Below, piece by piece: positions 16,176 to 28,288 of a stretch of 64,000 nt of DNA (its first letter is position 1; every line of letters begins with the position of its first letter). The stretch covers positions 186,001-250,000 of the forward strand of contig VENG01000007.1 in NCBI GenBank assembly GCA_009711705.1, read 5' to 3'. The notes below the pieces were generated by a model. That model ran no database searches, was not told the origin of the DNA, and was given only the letters and a program-made list of their open reading frames with translations. The position numbers and the translations under genes are program-made. The stretch comes from Bacillota bacterium (GTDB lineage: Bacteria > Bacillota > Desulfotomaculia > Desulfotomaculales > VENG01).

Positions 16176-17444
16176 CTAACCTATCTGAGTCAAGCCACCA
16201 AAGTATGGCTGCAACTTGGACGGTATGGCCACTGTGCCGTCTGCCTGTTGATAATTCTCCAATATGGCAGCTGCAGTACGCCCAATAGCAAGCCCGGAAC
16301 CATTTAGTGTATGGACAAACTTGGGCTTACCTTTACCTTCCTTATATCTTATATTAGCCCGGCGAGCCTGAAAATCAACAAAATTACTACAGGAAGAGAT
16401 CTCTTTGTACGCTTGGTAACTGGGCAACCATACTTCAATGTCATACGTTTTGGCTGCACTAAAGCCTATATCACCGGCGCAAAGATTAATAACCCTGTAC
16501 GGTAATTCCAATAATTGAAGAATTCTTTCTGCATTTGCAGTCAGCTTTTCCAGCTCATCCCAGGAGTTCTCCTGTCTGGAAAACTTTACCAATTCTACCT
16601 TGTTAAACTGGTGCTGGCGGATTAACCCCCGGGTATCCCTTCCTGCCGCTCCTGCCTCTGCGCGGAAACATGCACTGTAGGCACAGTGGTAAATGGGTAG
16701 TTTGTTTCCGTCTAAAATTTCCTGCCGGTAAAGGTTAGTCACCGGTACTTCCGCCGTGGGAATTAAATAATAGTCCAAATTCTCTAACTTAAACATATCC
16801 TCAGCAAACTTAGGCAACTGACCGGTTCCGGTCATTGAATCTGCATTTACGATAAAAGGAGGGAAAATTTCCACATAACCGTGTTCGCGTGTATGCATAT
16901 CCAGCATAAAACTCATCAAGGCACGCTCCAGCGCAGCACCAAGTCCCTTATAAAAACTAAAGCGGGCACCGGTAACCTTTCCTCCCCTTTCAAAATCCAA
17001 AATATCCAGTGATTCACCCAATTCCCAGTGAGGCTTAGGCTCAAAACCAAAATTAGGTACCTCTCCCCAGCGTCTTAGTTCAATATTATCGCTTTCATCT
17101 TTGCCTACCGGGACAGATTCATCCGTAATATTAGGGATGCCCAACAGGAAACTATCAATTTCTTCCTCCAGAACTCGCAATTCTTCGTCCATTTCCTTCA
17201 CCTGGTCGGATACCTGGCGCATCTGCTGTACCATTTCCTGTGCATCTTGGCCTGCTTTTTTTAGACGGCCTATTTGTTCAGATACTACATTCCTTTTATT
17301 TTTTAATTGCTCTGTTTCCGTTATTAACTTTCTACGGCGCTCGTCCAATCTGAGAAAAGGCTCTAAGCTAATGTTACTACCTCTTTTTTTGAGCGCTTCT
17401 TGTACAGCTTCAGGATTATTGCGCACAAACTTTATATCCAGCAC
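16176..17444 (-). CDS. serS: seryl-tRNA synthetase
   Basis: 422 aa from GTG 17444, chosen because AGGAGGT lies 6 nt upstream and the protein then starts [10 protein letters not shown] as in other SerRS. N-terminal coiled-coil arm (about 25-100) that contacts the long variable arm of tRNA-Ser, then the class II core with motif 2 ([20 protein letters not shown]) and motif 3 ([14 protein letters not shown]). It charges the three tRNA-Ser species encoded nearby. serA upstream ends in a terminator, so serS has its own transcription start within the 160-bp gap. Confidence 0.97.
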   Translation of the reverse strand: MLDIKFVRNNPEAVQEALKKRGSNISLEPFLRLDERRRKLITETEQLKNKRNVVSEQIGRLKKAGQDAQEMVQQMRQVSDQVKEMDEELRVLEEEIDSFLLGIPNITDESVPVGKDESDNIELRRWGEVPNFGFEPKPHWELGESLDILDFERGGKVTGARFSFYKGLGAALERALMSFMLDMHTREHGYVEIFPPFIVNADSMTGTGQLPKFAEDMFKLENLDYYLIPTAEVPVTNLYRQEILDGNKLPIYHCAYSACFRAEAGAAGRDTRGLIRQHQFNKVELVKFSRQENSWDELEKLTANAERILQLLELPYRVINLCAGDIGFSAAKTYDIEVWLPSYQAYKEISSCSNFVDFQARRANIRYKEGKGKPKFVHTLNGSGLAIGRTAAAILENYQQADGTVAIPSKLQPYFGGLTQIG

Positions 17445-17559
17445 GACCACACCTCCTGCCGGTATTTATCTATATTTATTTCCATAAATAGGATAGTTTA
17501 AAATTTAGTAGCTATTGCCAGGACCCCAAAGGGTACCAAAGCCCTAAAATATACAAAAT

Positions 17560-17579
17560 GCCGGGCATTCACCCGGCAA
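17560..17579 (-). terminator. terminator after serA
   Basis: TGCCGGG / CCCGGCA stem (17579-17573 / 17566-17560) with a 6-nt loop, followed on the minus strand by TTTTGTATATTTT. Confidence 0.85.
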
Positions 17580-17612
17580 AAGTATACCACATTGGAATAT
17601 CCTTGTAAAACA

Positions 17613-19202
17613 TTACAGCTTTATAAACTTAACTCCTTCAACCCCATCCAAACCGGCAATTGCCTTTAATGTTTCTTCCGGGACTTCAGCATCCACAGCA
17701 AGAAGCATTACCGCCCTGCCGCCAATAACTTTTCTGCCTACCTGCATACTGGCAATATTAACATTATGGTCCCCTATTAATGTACCTACCGGGCCTATCA
17801 CTCTAGGCTTATCAATGTGCGGCACATAAAGCATAAATCCTTCCGGCACGGCATCAATCCTATAGCCGTCAATCATCACAATATGGGGGGCATTTTCCCG
17901 GAAAAGTGTCCCGGATACGGAACTTTCCATTTTATCTGTGGTAACATTCACCGTTATCAAACTGGCATAGCCGTTAGCTTGGCCGTTGACAGTTTGTACC
18001 ACTTGAATGCCACGTTGTTTGGCCAGCATAACTGCGTTTACATAATTTACTCTTTCCTGGAGAATAGGATCTAACATACCTTTTACCATGGCGGTGGTTA
18101 TGGTAGTCACTTCATGTTTGGTCAATTCTCCATTGTAAATTATTTCCACTTTTTTAACTCTTCCGTCTACCAATTGGGCCTGGAACTTTCCTAGCTTTTC
18201 GGCAAGATTCAAATAAGGTTTGATTCCTGCCATTACTTCCGGTTTAACAGATGGAATATTTACAGTATTTTTAACTACTTCACCCCGGAGAGCATCTATT
18301 ATTTCTTCTGCTACATCCACTGCAACATTAAGCTGTGCCTCACAGGTAGATGCCCCTAAGTGAGGTGTGGCAATAAAATTATCCAGTTTATGCAGCGGGC
18401 CTTCGGTATTGGGCTCATTTTCAAAAACATCAAGGGCGGCGCCTGCAACCTTACCTGATTCCAAAGCATGATATAAGGCTTCTTCGTCAATAATGCCACC
18501 CCGGGCACAATTGATAATACGCACACCGTCTTTCATCAAGCTAAACGCTTTTTCATCAATTAAATGATAAGTTTCTTTGGTTTTGGGCATATGACAAGTA
18601 ATAAAATCAGCTTGTTTTAATACTTCTTCCAGGGGCATCACGTAAACACCCATGTCAGCTGCTTTTTCTTCGGTAAGATATGGATCATAAGCAACTATTT
18701 TCATTTCCATGGCCCGGGCCCTACGGGCAACATTGGTTCCAATACGCCCGAGGCCTATTACACCCAATACTTTATTTCGGAGTTCAACACCTAAAAATGC
18801 TTTTTTGTCCCATATTCCGTCTTTAATTTTACGGACAGCCTGTGGAATATTACGGGCCAGGGACAGCATCATGGCCATTGTATGTTCGGTTGCGGCTATA
18901 GTATTACCGTCCGGTGCGTTAACCACCAGGATACCGTTTTCAGTGCAGGCATTCAGATCAATATTATCCACGCCCACTCCGGCACGGCCGACAACCTTAA
19001 GTTTAGAAGCATACTCTAACAGATTAGGGGTGACCTTGGTGGCACTACGAACTATCATGGCATCATAATCACCGATTATTTTTATTAATTCTTCTTCTGT
19101 CATCTTTCCACCATAGACCACTTCGATATCTTTTTCATTACGAAGCGGAGCTAATCCTTCTTCGGAAACATTGTCCATTGCTAGAACTTTAAAATCAGCC
19201 AT
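17613..19202 (-). CDS. serA: D-3-phosphoglycerate dehydrogenase
   Basis: 529 aa, the long SerA form. It oxidises 3-phosphoglycerate to 3-phosphohydroxypyruvate, the first step of serine synthesis. Catalytic and cofactor domain with NAD motif GLGRIGTNVARRA, substrate-side RSATKVT, catalytic His in ATPHLGAST, an intervening ASB domain (about 315-450), and a C-terminal ACT domain (about 455-529, GTLIGDHNVNIASMQVGR) that usually senses serine. ATG 19202 overlaps the aminotransferase stop (TAATG) and follows AGGGAGG, so the two are translated as a pair under the upstream T-box. Confidence 0.96.
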   Translation of the reverse strand: MADFKVLAMDNVSEEGLAPLRNEKDIEVVYGGKMTEEELIKIIGDYDAMIVRSATKVTPNLLEYASKLKVVGRAGVGVDNIDLNACTENGILVVNAPDGNTIAATEHTMAMMLSLARNIPQAVRKIKDGIWDKKAFLGVELRNKVLGVIGLGRIGTNVARRARAMEMKIVAYDPYLTEEKAADMGVYVMPLEEVLKQADFITCHMPKTKETYHLIDEKAFSLMKDGVRIINCARGGIIDEEALYHALESGKVAGAALDVFENEPNTEGPLHKLDNFIATPHLGASTCEAQLNVAVDVAEEIIDALRGEVVKNTVNIPSVKPEVMAGIKPYLNLAEKLGKFQAQLVDGRVKKVEIIYNGELTKHEVTTITTAMVKGMLDPILQERVNYVNAVMLAKQRGIQVVQTVNGQANGYASLITVNVTTDKMESSVSGTLFRENAPHIVMIDGYRIDAVPEGFMLYVPHIDKPRVIGPVGTLIGDHNVNIASMQVGRKVIGGRAVMLLAVDAEVPEETLKAIAGLDGVEGVKFIKL

Positions 19203-20353
19203 TACTTCTGCCTCCCTAAAAACACTTCTTGTGCTGCCTTTACTCCCTTACCTAACTCTACCTTATGTCCAACTTTAGCCAGGGCCATTTCCAATCCGCT
19301 TATGGCTAACAATACATCCATTTTATCAGCAAATCCCATATGAGCAATACGGAATATTTTGTTCTTTAACTTAGCCTGCCCGCCGGCAAAAGTTATATCG
19401 AAATCTTGTTTTAAAACCTTTCGAATATCATCTGAACCTATGCCTTCAGGTGCATATACGGATGTGATTACCGGTGAAGCATAAGAGTCTTCTGTCATTA
19501 ACTCTAAACCAAGGGCTCTTATGGCAGCCCTGGTAGCATCCCTCAATAGTTTATGCCGGGCATAAACATTATCTATACCTTCTTCCAGCATCATATTCAG
19601 AGATGCATCTAAGCCGACGAATAGAGACACCGCAGGAGTGTAGGCAGTATTCCATTTTTCCATGGACTTTCTTGCTTTTACAAGATTAAAGTAATACCTC
19701 GGTGATGTATTGTTTTCAATCTTATCCCATGCTTTGGAACTTACACTTATCACACCAAGGCCAGGCGGCAGCATTAAAGCTTTTTGAGACCCGGTAACCA
19801 GTATGTCAACATTCCATGCATCGGTTTTAATCTCTATACCGCCTACTCCGCTGACACCATCCACCACAAACAGAGCAGGTGTTTTGGCTATCAGTTTACC
19901 TAAACCTTCAATATCATTAAGAACACCGGTGGATGTTTCATTGAAAGTGGCAAAAACAACCTTAATATCAGTATTTGCATTAAGGACCTCTTCAACCTTC
20001 TTTAAATCCACCGGAGTACCCCATGCAAAATCTTCTTGTAAAACCTCAGCCTTGTAAGCCGTGGCTAATTCAGACCAGCGCTCCCCGAATTTACCGCCTA
20101 CCAGGGTCAAGACTTTATCCCCGGGGCTTACAATGTTGGCCACTGCTGTTTCCATGCTGCCCGTACCGGAATTAGTTAGTACAAAAAGGTCATTTGTTGT
20201 TTGAAAAACCTTCTGCAGTTTACCGATAATGTCTTTATGCATGGCGGCGAACTCTTCACTCCGGTGACCGAACATGGGCCTGGACATTGCATTCATGACC
20301 GACGGCGGTACCGGAGTAGGGCCGGGAATCATCAAATATTCTTTACCTTGCAT
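19202..20353 (-). CDS. class V aminotransferase (serine pathway)
   Basis: 383 aa PLP-dependent enzyme of the alanine-glyoxylate / serine-pyruvate aminotransferase group. N-terminal substrate loop MIPGPTPVPP, TNSGTGSMETAVAN, the PLP Asp in FVVDGVSGVGG, and the Schiff-base Lys in VTGSQKALMLPPG. Coupling to serA suggests it acts as the phosphohydroxypyruvate (or hydroxypyruvate) aminotransferase, as in organisms lacking SerC; that specificity is inference. It is the first gene behind the T-box leader, with GAGAGG before ATG 20353. Confidence 0.9.
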   Translation of the reverse strand: MQGKEYLMIPGPTPVPPSVMNAMSRPMFGHRSEEFAAMHKDIIGKLQKVFQTTNDLFVLTNSGTGSMETAVANIVSPGDKVLTLVGGKFGERWSELATAYKAEVLQEDFAWGTPVDLKKVEEVLNANTDIKVVFATFNETSTGVLNDIEGLGKLIAKTPALFVVDGVSGVGGIEIKTDAWNVDILVTGSQKALMLPPGLGVISVSSKAWDKIENNTSPRYYFNLVKARKSMEKWNTAYTPAVSLFVGLDASLNMMLEEGIDNVYARHKLLRDATRAAIRALGLELMTEDSYASPVITSVYAPEGIGSDDIRKVLKQDFDITFAGGQAKLKNKIFRIAHMGFADKMDVLLAISGLEMALAKVGHKVELGKGVKAAQEVFLGRQK

Positions 20354-20397
20354 TATAAAAGCCTCTCCCTTCGACTATCCTTTTTGATAATGGTTTT

Positions 20398-20665
20398 TAA
20401 AAATAGAAAAACCTCTCGATCCCTGATTATATAAAAACAGGGACGAGAGGTTACTCCCGCGGTGCCACCCCGGTTGATTCGACAAAGGCCGAATCCCCTT
20501 AATTAATCAAAATAACGGCTTTACCGTGCCTACCTACTACTGTTTTCAGTAGACCCTCTCCGGGGAGCCTTTTCACCTGTCGCATCCACCGGTTCACAGC
20601 AACCACCGGCTCTCTGAAGAATTACAACGGGTTATTTTACCCCTTCACTGAGTTTCTTGAAATGT
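20398..20665 (-). promoter_or_regulatory. T-box leader of the serine operon
   Basis: On the minus strand: stem I begins near 20665, an AGAGAG bulge precedes the GGTGG..CCGGTG arm, then the signature GGTGGCACCGCGGGAGT (around 20472-20453). An AACCTCTCGTCCCTG / CAGGGATCGAGAGGT terminator stem (20451-20438 / 20425-20411) ends in TTTTTCTATTTTT. Uncharged tRNA should favour the antiterminator. Serine specificity is expected from the genes controlled; I could not fix the specifier codon with certainty (a UCU lies in the GGGTCTACTG segment). Confidence 0.93.
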
Positions 20666-20711
20666 CAAGTTGTTAAAAATATTACTATATGTTGAACCAA
20701 TTTGCAATAGG

Positions 20712-21296
20712 TTATATGCACTTTGGTTCAATATTTACAATGTCTAAAAATTTCCTGTGCAGCCTAATATCATCCGTTAACTCCGGATGAAAGGCGGCGG
20801 CCAATAAATTATCTTGTTTTACACATACTATTTTACTGTCGTATTCTGCCCAGATATCAACACCCGGACCCACATCCACTACATAAGGCGCTCTGATAAA
20901 TATTCCCTGAAATGGTTTTGCACCTAATGGGGGTATATCCAGTTCACTTTCAAAGCTAAAAACCTGCCGCCCAAAGGCGTTGCGCTCAACCTTTATATCC
21001 ATAAGCCCTAACCTGGGCTGGTCAGAACCAATTATATCTTTTGCTAACATTATCAAGCCTGCACATGTGCCAAATATGGGCATTCCTTTGCGGCCAAGAT
21101 CAGCTATGGCATCCAGTAGATCGAATTGTAATAATAATTTACCCATAGTAGTACTTTCGCCGCCGGGGATAACTAACGCATTTAATTCATCCAGTTGTTC
21201 CGGTTTTCGCACTTGCACAGTATTAACTCCGCAAGCTTTCAGTGCTTTTTGATGTTCCCTAAAGGCGCCCTGCAGTGCCAGTACACCTACTAACAT
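20712..21296 (-). CDS. pdxT: PLP synthase glutaminase subunit
   Basis: 194 aa. PdxT hydrolyses glutamine and passes ammonia to PdxS for pyridoxal-phosphate synthesis. Class I-type glutaminase triad: Cys in FGTCAGLI, His and Glu in AAFHPELTDD; the oxyanion region is VIPGGESTTMG. It follows pdxS by 7 bp on the same strand, forming a two-gene operon. A small RBS-like stretch lies in the pdxS 3' end. Confidence 0.97.
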   Translation of the reverse strand: MLVGVLALQGAFREHQKALKACGVNTVQVRKPEQLDELNALVIPGGESTTMGKLLLQFDLLDAIADLGRKGMPIFGTCAGLIMLAKDIIGSDQPRLGLMDIKVERNAFGRQVFSFESELDIPPLGAKPFQGIFIRAPYVVDVGPGVDIWAEYDSKIVCVKQDNLLAAAFHPELTDDIRLHRKFLDIVNIEPKCI

Positions 21297-21303
21297 AATA
21301 TTT

Positions 21304-22188
21304 CTACCACCCTCTGTCTTGCATACGTTGCTCAGGTACGATAGAGGATATTTCTATGCCGGGCATTGCTTCACCTAAATCTCTGGATATTTCTGCCAAT
21401 ACCTGTGGATCATTGTAGTGCGTAGTTGCTGATACAATGGCCTTGGCCCTGGCAGAGGGATTATTAGACTTGAAGATACCGGAACCAACAAAAATACCGT
21501 CACAGCCCAACTGCATCATCATGGCACCATCAGCCGGAGTAGCTATTCCACCGGCAGCAAAGTTAACTACGGGCAGACGTCCCTCTTTGGCTACTTCCAA
21601 AACTAGATTATACGGCGCACCCATTTCTTTAGCCGCGTGCATAAGCTCTTCCTTAGGCATATTCTGCAGCCTACGAACTTCACCCATTACTTTTCTCATA
21701 TGCCGTACAGCTTCAACCACATTACCGGTTCCGGGTTCTCCCTTGGTGCGAATCATAGCCGCCCCTTCACCGATACGTCTTAACGCCTCACCTAAATTGC
21801 GGCAACCACATACAAAAGGCACTTTAAACTCATGTTTGTCAATATGGTGTTCATCATCCACCGGTGTAAGAACTTCACTTTCGTCTATGTAATCCACACC
21901 TAGTGTTTCTAATATTTGGGCCTCTACAAAATGACCAATACGTGCCTTGGCCATTACCGGAATAGTTACTGCATCCATAATACGTAATATCACGGACGGG
22001 TCAGCCATTCTGGCTACACCACCTGCAGCCCTTATATCAGCCGGTACCCTTTCTAAAGCCATCACCGCACATGCCCCGGCTTCTTCAGCAATTTTAGCCT
22101 GCTCCGGGGTAGTCACATCCATTATGACGCCGCCTTTTAACATTTCAGCCAGACCTTTTTTTACGGTCCAGGTTCCTTGTTCAGCCAT
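21304..22188 (-). CDS. pdxS: PLP synthase subunit PdxS
   Basis: 294 aa from ATG 22188 (GGAGG with 7-nt spacing; the adjacent ATG 22191 is possible). It condenses ribose 5-phosphate, glyceraldehyde 3-phosphate and ammonia to PLP. TIM-barrel with the active-site Lys in [14 protein letters not shown], phosphate-binding [15 protein letters not shown] and [16 protein letters not shown]. Normal length. The product PLP is needed by the aminotransferase encoded just downstream. Confidence 0.97.
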   Translation of the reverse strand: MAEQGTWTVKKGLAEMLKGGVIMDVTTPEQAKIAEEAGACAVMALERVPADIRAAGGVARMADPSVILRIMDAVTIPVMAKARIGHFVEAQILETLGVDYIDESEVLTPVDDEHHIDKHEFKVPFVCGCRNLGEALRRIGEGAAMIRTKGEPGTGNVVEAVRHMRKVMGEVRRLQNMPKEELMHAAKEMGAPYNLVLEVAKEGRLPVVNFAAGGIATPADGAMMMQLGCDGIFVGSGIFKSNNPSARAKAIVSATTHYNDPQVLAEISRDLGEAMPGIEISSIVPEQRMQDRGW

Positions 22189-22266
22189 CATTACGCCTCC
22201 ATTCAGCTTATCACTACTTATTATCGTTTCTAACAAAACAATAGATTATTAGTCTTATATCAGCAT

Positions 22267-22317
22267 AAGATCTATCAAATAATTTTACTGTATTATACCA
22301 CGAAAGACAAGATCTAT
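22267..22317 (-). promoter_or_regulatory. probable pdxST promoter
   Basis: TGGTATAAT (22300-22292 on the minus strand) is an extended -10. It is flanked by two direct AAGATCTAT repeats (22267-22275 and 22309-22317), a possible operator pair; PLP-biosynthesis operons are often controlled by MocR-type PdxR with direct repeats, but no regulator gene is seen here. Confidence 0.45.
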
Positions 22318-22343
22318 AGAATTTAAAAAAAACGCACCAAGAA

Positions 22344-22486
22344 AAGCGCGCTAAATCAGTTCCCTTATACCCATTCTGGGCATACCTAACGGGCACAAGC
22401 ATGGCGCGTCCTTGCCATTTATATGGCAAGGTATAATTTCCTAAAGTGTAAAAAAATTACCCCCGGAAAAATCCAGGGGTAATTTT
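22344..22486 (+). repeat. GCGCGC-bounded element, copy C, plus hairpin
   Basis: The longest copy: AAGCGCGCTAAATCAGTTCC, TTATACCCATTCTGGGCATA, CCTAACGGGCACAAGCATGG, CGCG, then a perfect CTTGCCAT/ATGGCAAG hairpin and GTATAATTTCCTAAAGTG. It ends at a terminator-like stem (AAAATTACCCC / GGGGTAATTTT, 22453-22463 / 22476-22486). Copies B and E also end at a different terminator hairpin at the same relative place. Confidence 0.8.
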
Positions 22487-23093
22487 AAATTCCTTTGGGA
22501 ACCGATTTTACGCTGCAGCCCTTAACCCACAGCAATCCACTATCGATTATTTAAGAGTTGCGGTGATTTAAACAAGTTCAGCTTATTAAAAAGGTTACCG
22601 TCCACCTTTCTGTTTATGATAACAGCCTCTTACATTTGAACGCTAAAAATAACATTTAATCTACTTCTTAAGACTCCAACTTCAATAAGCAGGAGTTCCC
22701 CTTTAGTCTCGATAATTCAGCTTTAGCTGAAGGAGTTCACTTTACTGTATCTGCTTTTATACCATTACCAAGTAAGTCTCAAAATCAAGATATTCTTTTA
22801 TATAACCAATTGGTTGTTTGTTCGTTTGGTACCAATATTTGGGTCTCAAATTGCTCATAAATAAGTTTCACTCAAGAAGATTACAATATTTCTGTCACCT
22901 TTATAATGTCCGAATTAGGGTATCTTTTTTAAAGCAAATATAAACAGTATATCTCAGAGATTTCAATACTCTTGAGTAATCCTGATTAGGATTTATTGCG
23001 GCCATAAGCCGGTCTTAGTATTTCAATATTTAATTGTAAAAATACCTGTGCCAACAAACCCTCCCCCTTGCAGAGGATGTTCGAAAAGTACGT
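22487..23093. other. long AT-rich intergenic region
   Basis: About 600 bp with no gene found on either strand. It includes an IS200/IS605-like end hairpin at 22716-22740 (TTCAGC, loop TTTA, GCTGAA, then GGAGTTCAC), listed separately, and otherwise looks like decayed sequence. Confidence 0.55.
22690..22740 (+). mobile_element. possible IS200/IS605-type right-end remnant
   Basis: CAGGAGTTCCCCTTTAGTCTCGAT is followed by a perfect 6-bp hairpin with a TTTA loop and GGAGTTCAC. A hairpin with TTTAG at the loop followed by GAGTTCAC is, as I remember it, the common right-end form of IS200/IS605 and TnpB elements in Firmicutes. A similar hairpin with different stem bases is at 53896-53922. No transposase gene remains. 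Confidence 0.4.
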
Positions 23094-23333
23094 CTATGGT
23101 GCTCCTTTTCGAACACTCATATAAAATAAATTGTCAGGCCCTCTGGGAATCCGAAGGTTCTCTTTTAACAGGAATGTACTTCCTTTGGGTTTGTCATCAT
23201 TATCTAAACCAGAGAACACAACGGTAACCGTTGACTCACCATGACCAGCAGTTGCAACTTTTTTTCTTGTACTGGCCAAAAAAGGGATTGCATGGGCATA
23301 AAATTCAATTATACCATTAACCTCATTTACCAT
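23094..23333 (-). CDS. hypothetical 79-aa protein
   Basis: ATG 23333 follows AGGGGGG. Begins MVNEVNGIIEFYAHAIPFLA, then a basic segment, then a beta-rich half (STVTVVFSGLDNDDKPKGST). No cysteine or membrane segment. It stands alone between 600 bp of non-coding DNA and gyrA, on the minus strand. A cluster of TACCA/TGGTA boxes upstream suggests tight regulation. Family not recognised. Confidence 0.55.
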   Translation of the reverse strand: MVNEVNGIIEFYAHAIPFLASTRKKVATAGHGESTVTVVFSGLDNDDKPKGSTFLLKENLRIPRGPDNLFYMSVRKGAP

Positions 23334-23364
23334 TTAGTAATTTCCCCCCTTTACAGTAGCGGGT

Positions 23365-23428
23365 ACCCACTGGTATCTTTTACCTATTATAATACCATAA
23401 TATACCAAATGGTAAATACTACCATAAA
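23365..23428 (-). promoter_or_regulatory. TACCA/TGGTA box cluster with -10
   Basis: The sequence upstream of the 79-aa gene carries repeated TACCA and TGGTA half-sites (for example TACCATTTGGTA, and TATGGTA overlapping TATAAT on the minus strand). Overlap with the TATAAT suggests an operator over the promoter. The regulator is not known. Confidence 0.5.
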
Positions 23429-23501
23429 AGTTTAAATATTTAGATTATCTTAAGGATTTATATTCATTCTCCTTTTTAGTCAGTTTTAAATAAAAAAATA
23501 A

Positions 23502-23519
23502 CCGTGGAATGACCCACGG
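23502..23519 (-). terminator. gyrA terminator
   Basis: CCGTGG / CCACGG stem with a 6-nt loop, followed on the minus strand by TTATTTTTTTA, 28 bp after the gyrA stop. Confidence 0.8.
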
Positions 23520-23546
23520 CGCAAAAGACAGGTTATATAACATTAT

Positions 23547-25970
23547 TCACTTAGTATTGACCACCCGGGCCACTGCCACAACCCGGTCATCTTTGCCCAA
23601 TTTCATAAGTATCACACCTTGGGTTGATCTTCCCATGACAGGGATATCGCCTACGCGCAGTCTGATCATAACTCCCTCGGCACTTATCATCATTATTTCT
23701 TCATCTTTCTTAATTATCCTCACCGATACAACATATCCATTGCGGGGAGTGCATTTTATATTACGAATACCCATTCCGGCCCGGGACTGCACTCTGTAGT
23801 CCTTAACTCTACTACGTTTACCGTAACCGGCACTGGTAAGCACCAGTAAATCACCGTCGCTTCGTATCTTATCCATAGATACAACTTCATCGTCATCCCG
23901 TAGTGTTATACCCCTCATACCCCTGGTGACTCTTCCTATGGGGCGTGTTTCGGTTTCATGAAACCGAATGGCCTGTCCCGCCTTGGTGGCTAAAATAATT
24001 TCCTGGTCGCCATCCGTAAGAGTCACATTCATCAATTCATCGTCTTGATCCAAATTAAGAGCTATAATGCCGTCCGTACGGGAAGAATCATATTCATCCA
24101 GCGAAGTCTTTTTAATAATCCCTTTTTTTGTAGCCATAAATAGATAATTATGGGGTACAAATTCCTTAACGGGTATCACAGTGGTAATATGTTCATCATT
24201 GTTAATAAGAATTAAATTGATGATGGCTGTTCCCCGGGCTGTTCTTCCTGCCTCCGGGATTTCATGCACCTTTAAGCGGTATACCTTTCCCTGGTTGCTG
24301 AAGAACAGAAAATAATGGTGCGTGGAAGTAATAAAAAGGTGCTGTAGGAAATCTTGCTGCTTAATTCCGGCAGCATGAATACCCCTGCCGCCGCGGTGCT
24401 GACTTCTATAAGTATCCAGCGGCATACGTTTTATATATCCCTTATTGGTGATGGTTATAACCACATCTTCTTGCGCTATCAAGTCTTCATCTTCCAACTG
24501 GTAATTCTCATCACTAATTTCCGTCTTGCGTTTATCCGCATATTTGTCTTTTAATTGCAGTATTTCATCTTTAATAATGGCGAGAACTTTTTGTTCATCA
24601 GCTAAAATAGCTCGTAAATACTCTATCTTTTCGCTCAATTCTTTATACTCTGCTTCTAGTTTCTCTCGCTCTAGCCCTGTAAGGCGCTGAAGTCGCATGT
24701 TTAGAATAGCTTCAGACTGTTTTTCCGATAAATCAAATTTCTCCATCAGGGCGTGCTTAGCTATTTCAGTGGTCCGGGAAGAACGAATAGTACTGATCAC
24801 TGCATCTAACTTATCAAGAGCTATACGCAGCCCTTCAACTATGTGTGCCCGGGCCTCGGCTTTATCCAATTCAAATTGACTGCGGCGAACAATTACTACT
24901 TTTTGATGTTCCAGATAATGAGATAATACTTCCTTAAGGTTTAATTCTTTAGGTTGCCCATCTACCAAAGCCAGCATAATAATACCAAAACTGTCTTCTA
25001 ATTGCGTGTGCCTGTAAAGCTGATTTAATATTACCTTTGGCCGGGCCTCTCGTTTCAATTCTATAACAATCCGCATTCCTTTGCGGTCTGATTCATCTCG
25101 TAAGTCTGATATGCCTTCTATCTTTTTAGCCTTTACCAGGTCGGCTATCTTTTCTATCAGTCTAGCCTTATTGACCTGGTAAGGAATCTCATTAACAATT
25201 ATTCTACTTTTGCCACCCGTGGTTTGAATATCAGATTTAGCCCTTACCCGGATCGAACCACGCCCGGTATAATAAGCCTTTCTTATACCGTCTTTGCCCA
25301 TAATTGTAGAACCTGTGGGAAAATCAGGACCTTTTATAATCGATATTAAATCTTCGATTTCAACGTCGGGATTATCAATTAACTTGACTACCCCATCAAT
25401 AACTTCGCCAATATTATGAGGTGGAATATTAGTGGCCATACCTACGGCTATACCGGCCGAACCGTTTATTAATAAGTTGGGGATCCTGGCCGGAAGTACT
25501 ACCGGTTCTTTTTCGGCACCATCGTAGTTAGGAATAAAATCTACAGTATTCTTATCAATGTCTTTTAGTAACTCTGTAGATATTTTTGCCATACGCGCTT
25601 CTGTATACCGCATGGCTGCAGCGGAGTCCCCGTCAACCGACCCAAAGTTTCCATGTCCGTCCACTAAACAATACCGGCAGGAAAAATCTTGCGCTAACCT
25701 TACCATGGTATCGTAAATGGCCGAATCACCATGGGGATGAAATTTAGCCATTACTTCACCGACAATATAAGCCGATTTACGGTGTGGTTTATCCGGGGTG
25801 ACTCCAAGCCCGTGCATGGCATATAAAATACGCCTGTGAACAGGCTTTAAACCGTCCCGGACATCAGGAAGAGCACGTCCGACTATGACACTCATGGCAT
25901 AATCCAGGTAAGAATGCCTCATCTCTTGATTTATATCAATGGGTACTACTTTTCCTAGCATTTCCGGCAA
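23547..25970 (-). CDS. gyrA: DNA gyrase subunit A
   Basis: 807 aa from TTG 25970 behind AGGAGTG. GyrA cuts and rejoins DNA in the gyrase A2B2 complex to introduce negative supercoils. Winged-helix/tower core with the catalytic Tyr in [10 protein letters not shown], the quinolone-determining region [17 protein letters not shown] (Ser and Asp present at the usual resistance positions, so wild-type-like), and a six-bladed C-terminal beta-pinwheel with the GyrA box QHRGGRG (instead of QRRGGRG). It lies 67 bp after gyrB with repeat copy D between. Confidence 0.98.
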   Translation of the reverse strand: MPEMLGKVVPIDINQEMRHSYLDYAMSVIVGRALPDVRDGLKPVHRRILYAMHGLGVTPDKPHRKSAYIVGEVMAKFHPHGDSAIYDTMVRLAQDFSCRYCLVDGHGNFGSVDGDSAAAMRYTEARMAKISTELLKDIDKNTVDFIPNYDGAEKEPVVLPARIPNLLINGSAGIAVGMATNIPPHNIGEVIDGVVKLIDNPDVEIEDLISIIKGPDFPTGSTIMGKDGIRKAYYTGRGSIRVRAKSDIQTTGGKSRIIVNEIPYQVNKARLIEKIADLVKAKKIEGISDLRDESDRKGMRIVIELKREARPKVILNQLYRHTQLEDSFGIIMLALVDGQPKELNLKEVLSHYLEHQKVVIVRRSQFELDKAEARAHIVEGLRIALDKLDAVISTIRSSRTTEIAKHALMEKFDLSEKQSEAILNMRLQRLTGLEREKLEAEYKELSEKIEYLRAILADEQKVLAIIKDEILQLKDKYADKRKTEISDENYQLEDEDLIAQEDVVITITNKGYIKRMPLDTYRSQHRGGRGIHAAGIKQQDFLQHLFITSTHHYFLFFSNQGKVYRLKVHEIPEAGRTARGTAIINLILINNDEHITTVIPVKEFVPHNYLFMATKKGIIKKTSLDEYDSSRTDGIIALNLDQDDELMNVTLTDGDQEIILATKAGQAIRFHETETRPIGRVTRGMRGITLRDDDEVVSMDKIRSDGDLLVLTSAGYGKRSRVKDYRVQSRAGMGIRNIKCTPRNGYVVSVRIIKKDEEIMMISAEGVMIRLRVGDIPVMGRSTQGVILMKLGKDDRVVAVARVVNTK

Positions 25971-25985
25971 ATCGTTTCACTCCTA

Positions 25986-26026
25986 TAAAAAAGCGCGATA
26001 AATCAGTTCCCTTAGCGCGTTTGTTT
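25986..26026 (-). repeat. GCGCGC-bounded element, copy D, in the gyrB-gyrA gap
   Basis: AAAAAAGCGCG, ATAAATCAGTTCCCTTA, GCGCGTTTG fill most of the 67-bp gap. On the minus strand a GCGC/GCGC stem is followed by TTTTTT, so it may cause partial termination or set the gyrB:gyrA ratio. The core is the same as copy A. Confidence 0.7.
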
Positions 26027-26037
26027 TTCTGGATTTC

Positions 26038-27963
<1,926 letters not shown>

Positions 27964-28009
27964 TTATCCTGATTACACTGAAGTGTTAACTTAAAGAGAA
28001 CCGTGCATA

Positions 28010-28285
28010 TCACGGTTCTGTACTAAAAACTTTTTCTGATATACCCGAAAAAGAATTGGACCGTTTTTTTAATGTTGTACAAGATATTGGTGATAAAAAA
28101 ATCTGGTCGTTGGTGATGATAAAAGACTTAGCTTTTTCTTTTGGTACAATAGTTTTGATAAATCCTTCATCCGTGGCAATCTCTAAAAACTCTTGGGTTA
28201 TAGGTAATTTTTTAGTTTCAACGTCTAGGATGGCAATTATTTCCCGCTTAGATACTACAGTACTCCCGCCCAAATGTAAAAACAT
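28010..28285 (-). CDS. remB: RemB-like DUF370 protein
   Basis: 91 aa. Begins MFLHLGGSTVVSKREIIAIL as in B. subtilis YaaB/RemB, a small DNA-binding regulator related to RemA of matrix genes. The same recF-remB-gyrB order occurs in B. subtilis and many Clostridia. It is 3 bp downstream of recF, so co-transcribed. The C-terminus (SNSFSGISEKVF) is more variable. Its role in this organism is unproven. Confidence 0.88.
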   Translation of the reverse strand: MFLHLGGSTVVSKREIIAILDVETKKLPITQEFLEIATDEGFIKTIVPKEKAKSFIITNDQIFLSPISCTTLKKRSNSFSGISEKVFSTEP

Positions 28286-28288
28286 TGT

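Noticed and set aside
22214..22429. 71-codon minus-strand frame in the pdxS upstream region
   Set aside because: It runs through repeat C and the pdxS promoter; no ribosome-binding site or family match.
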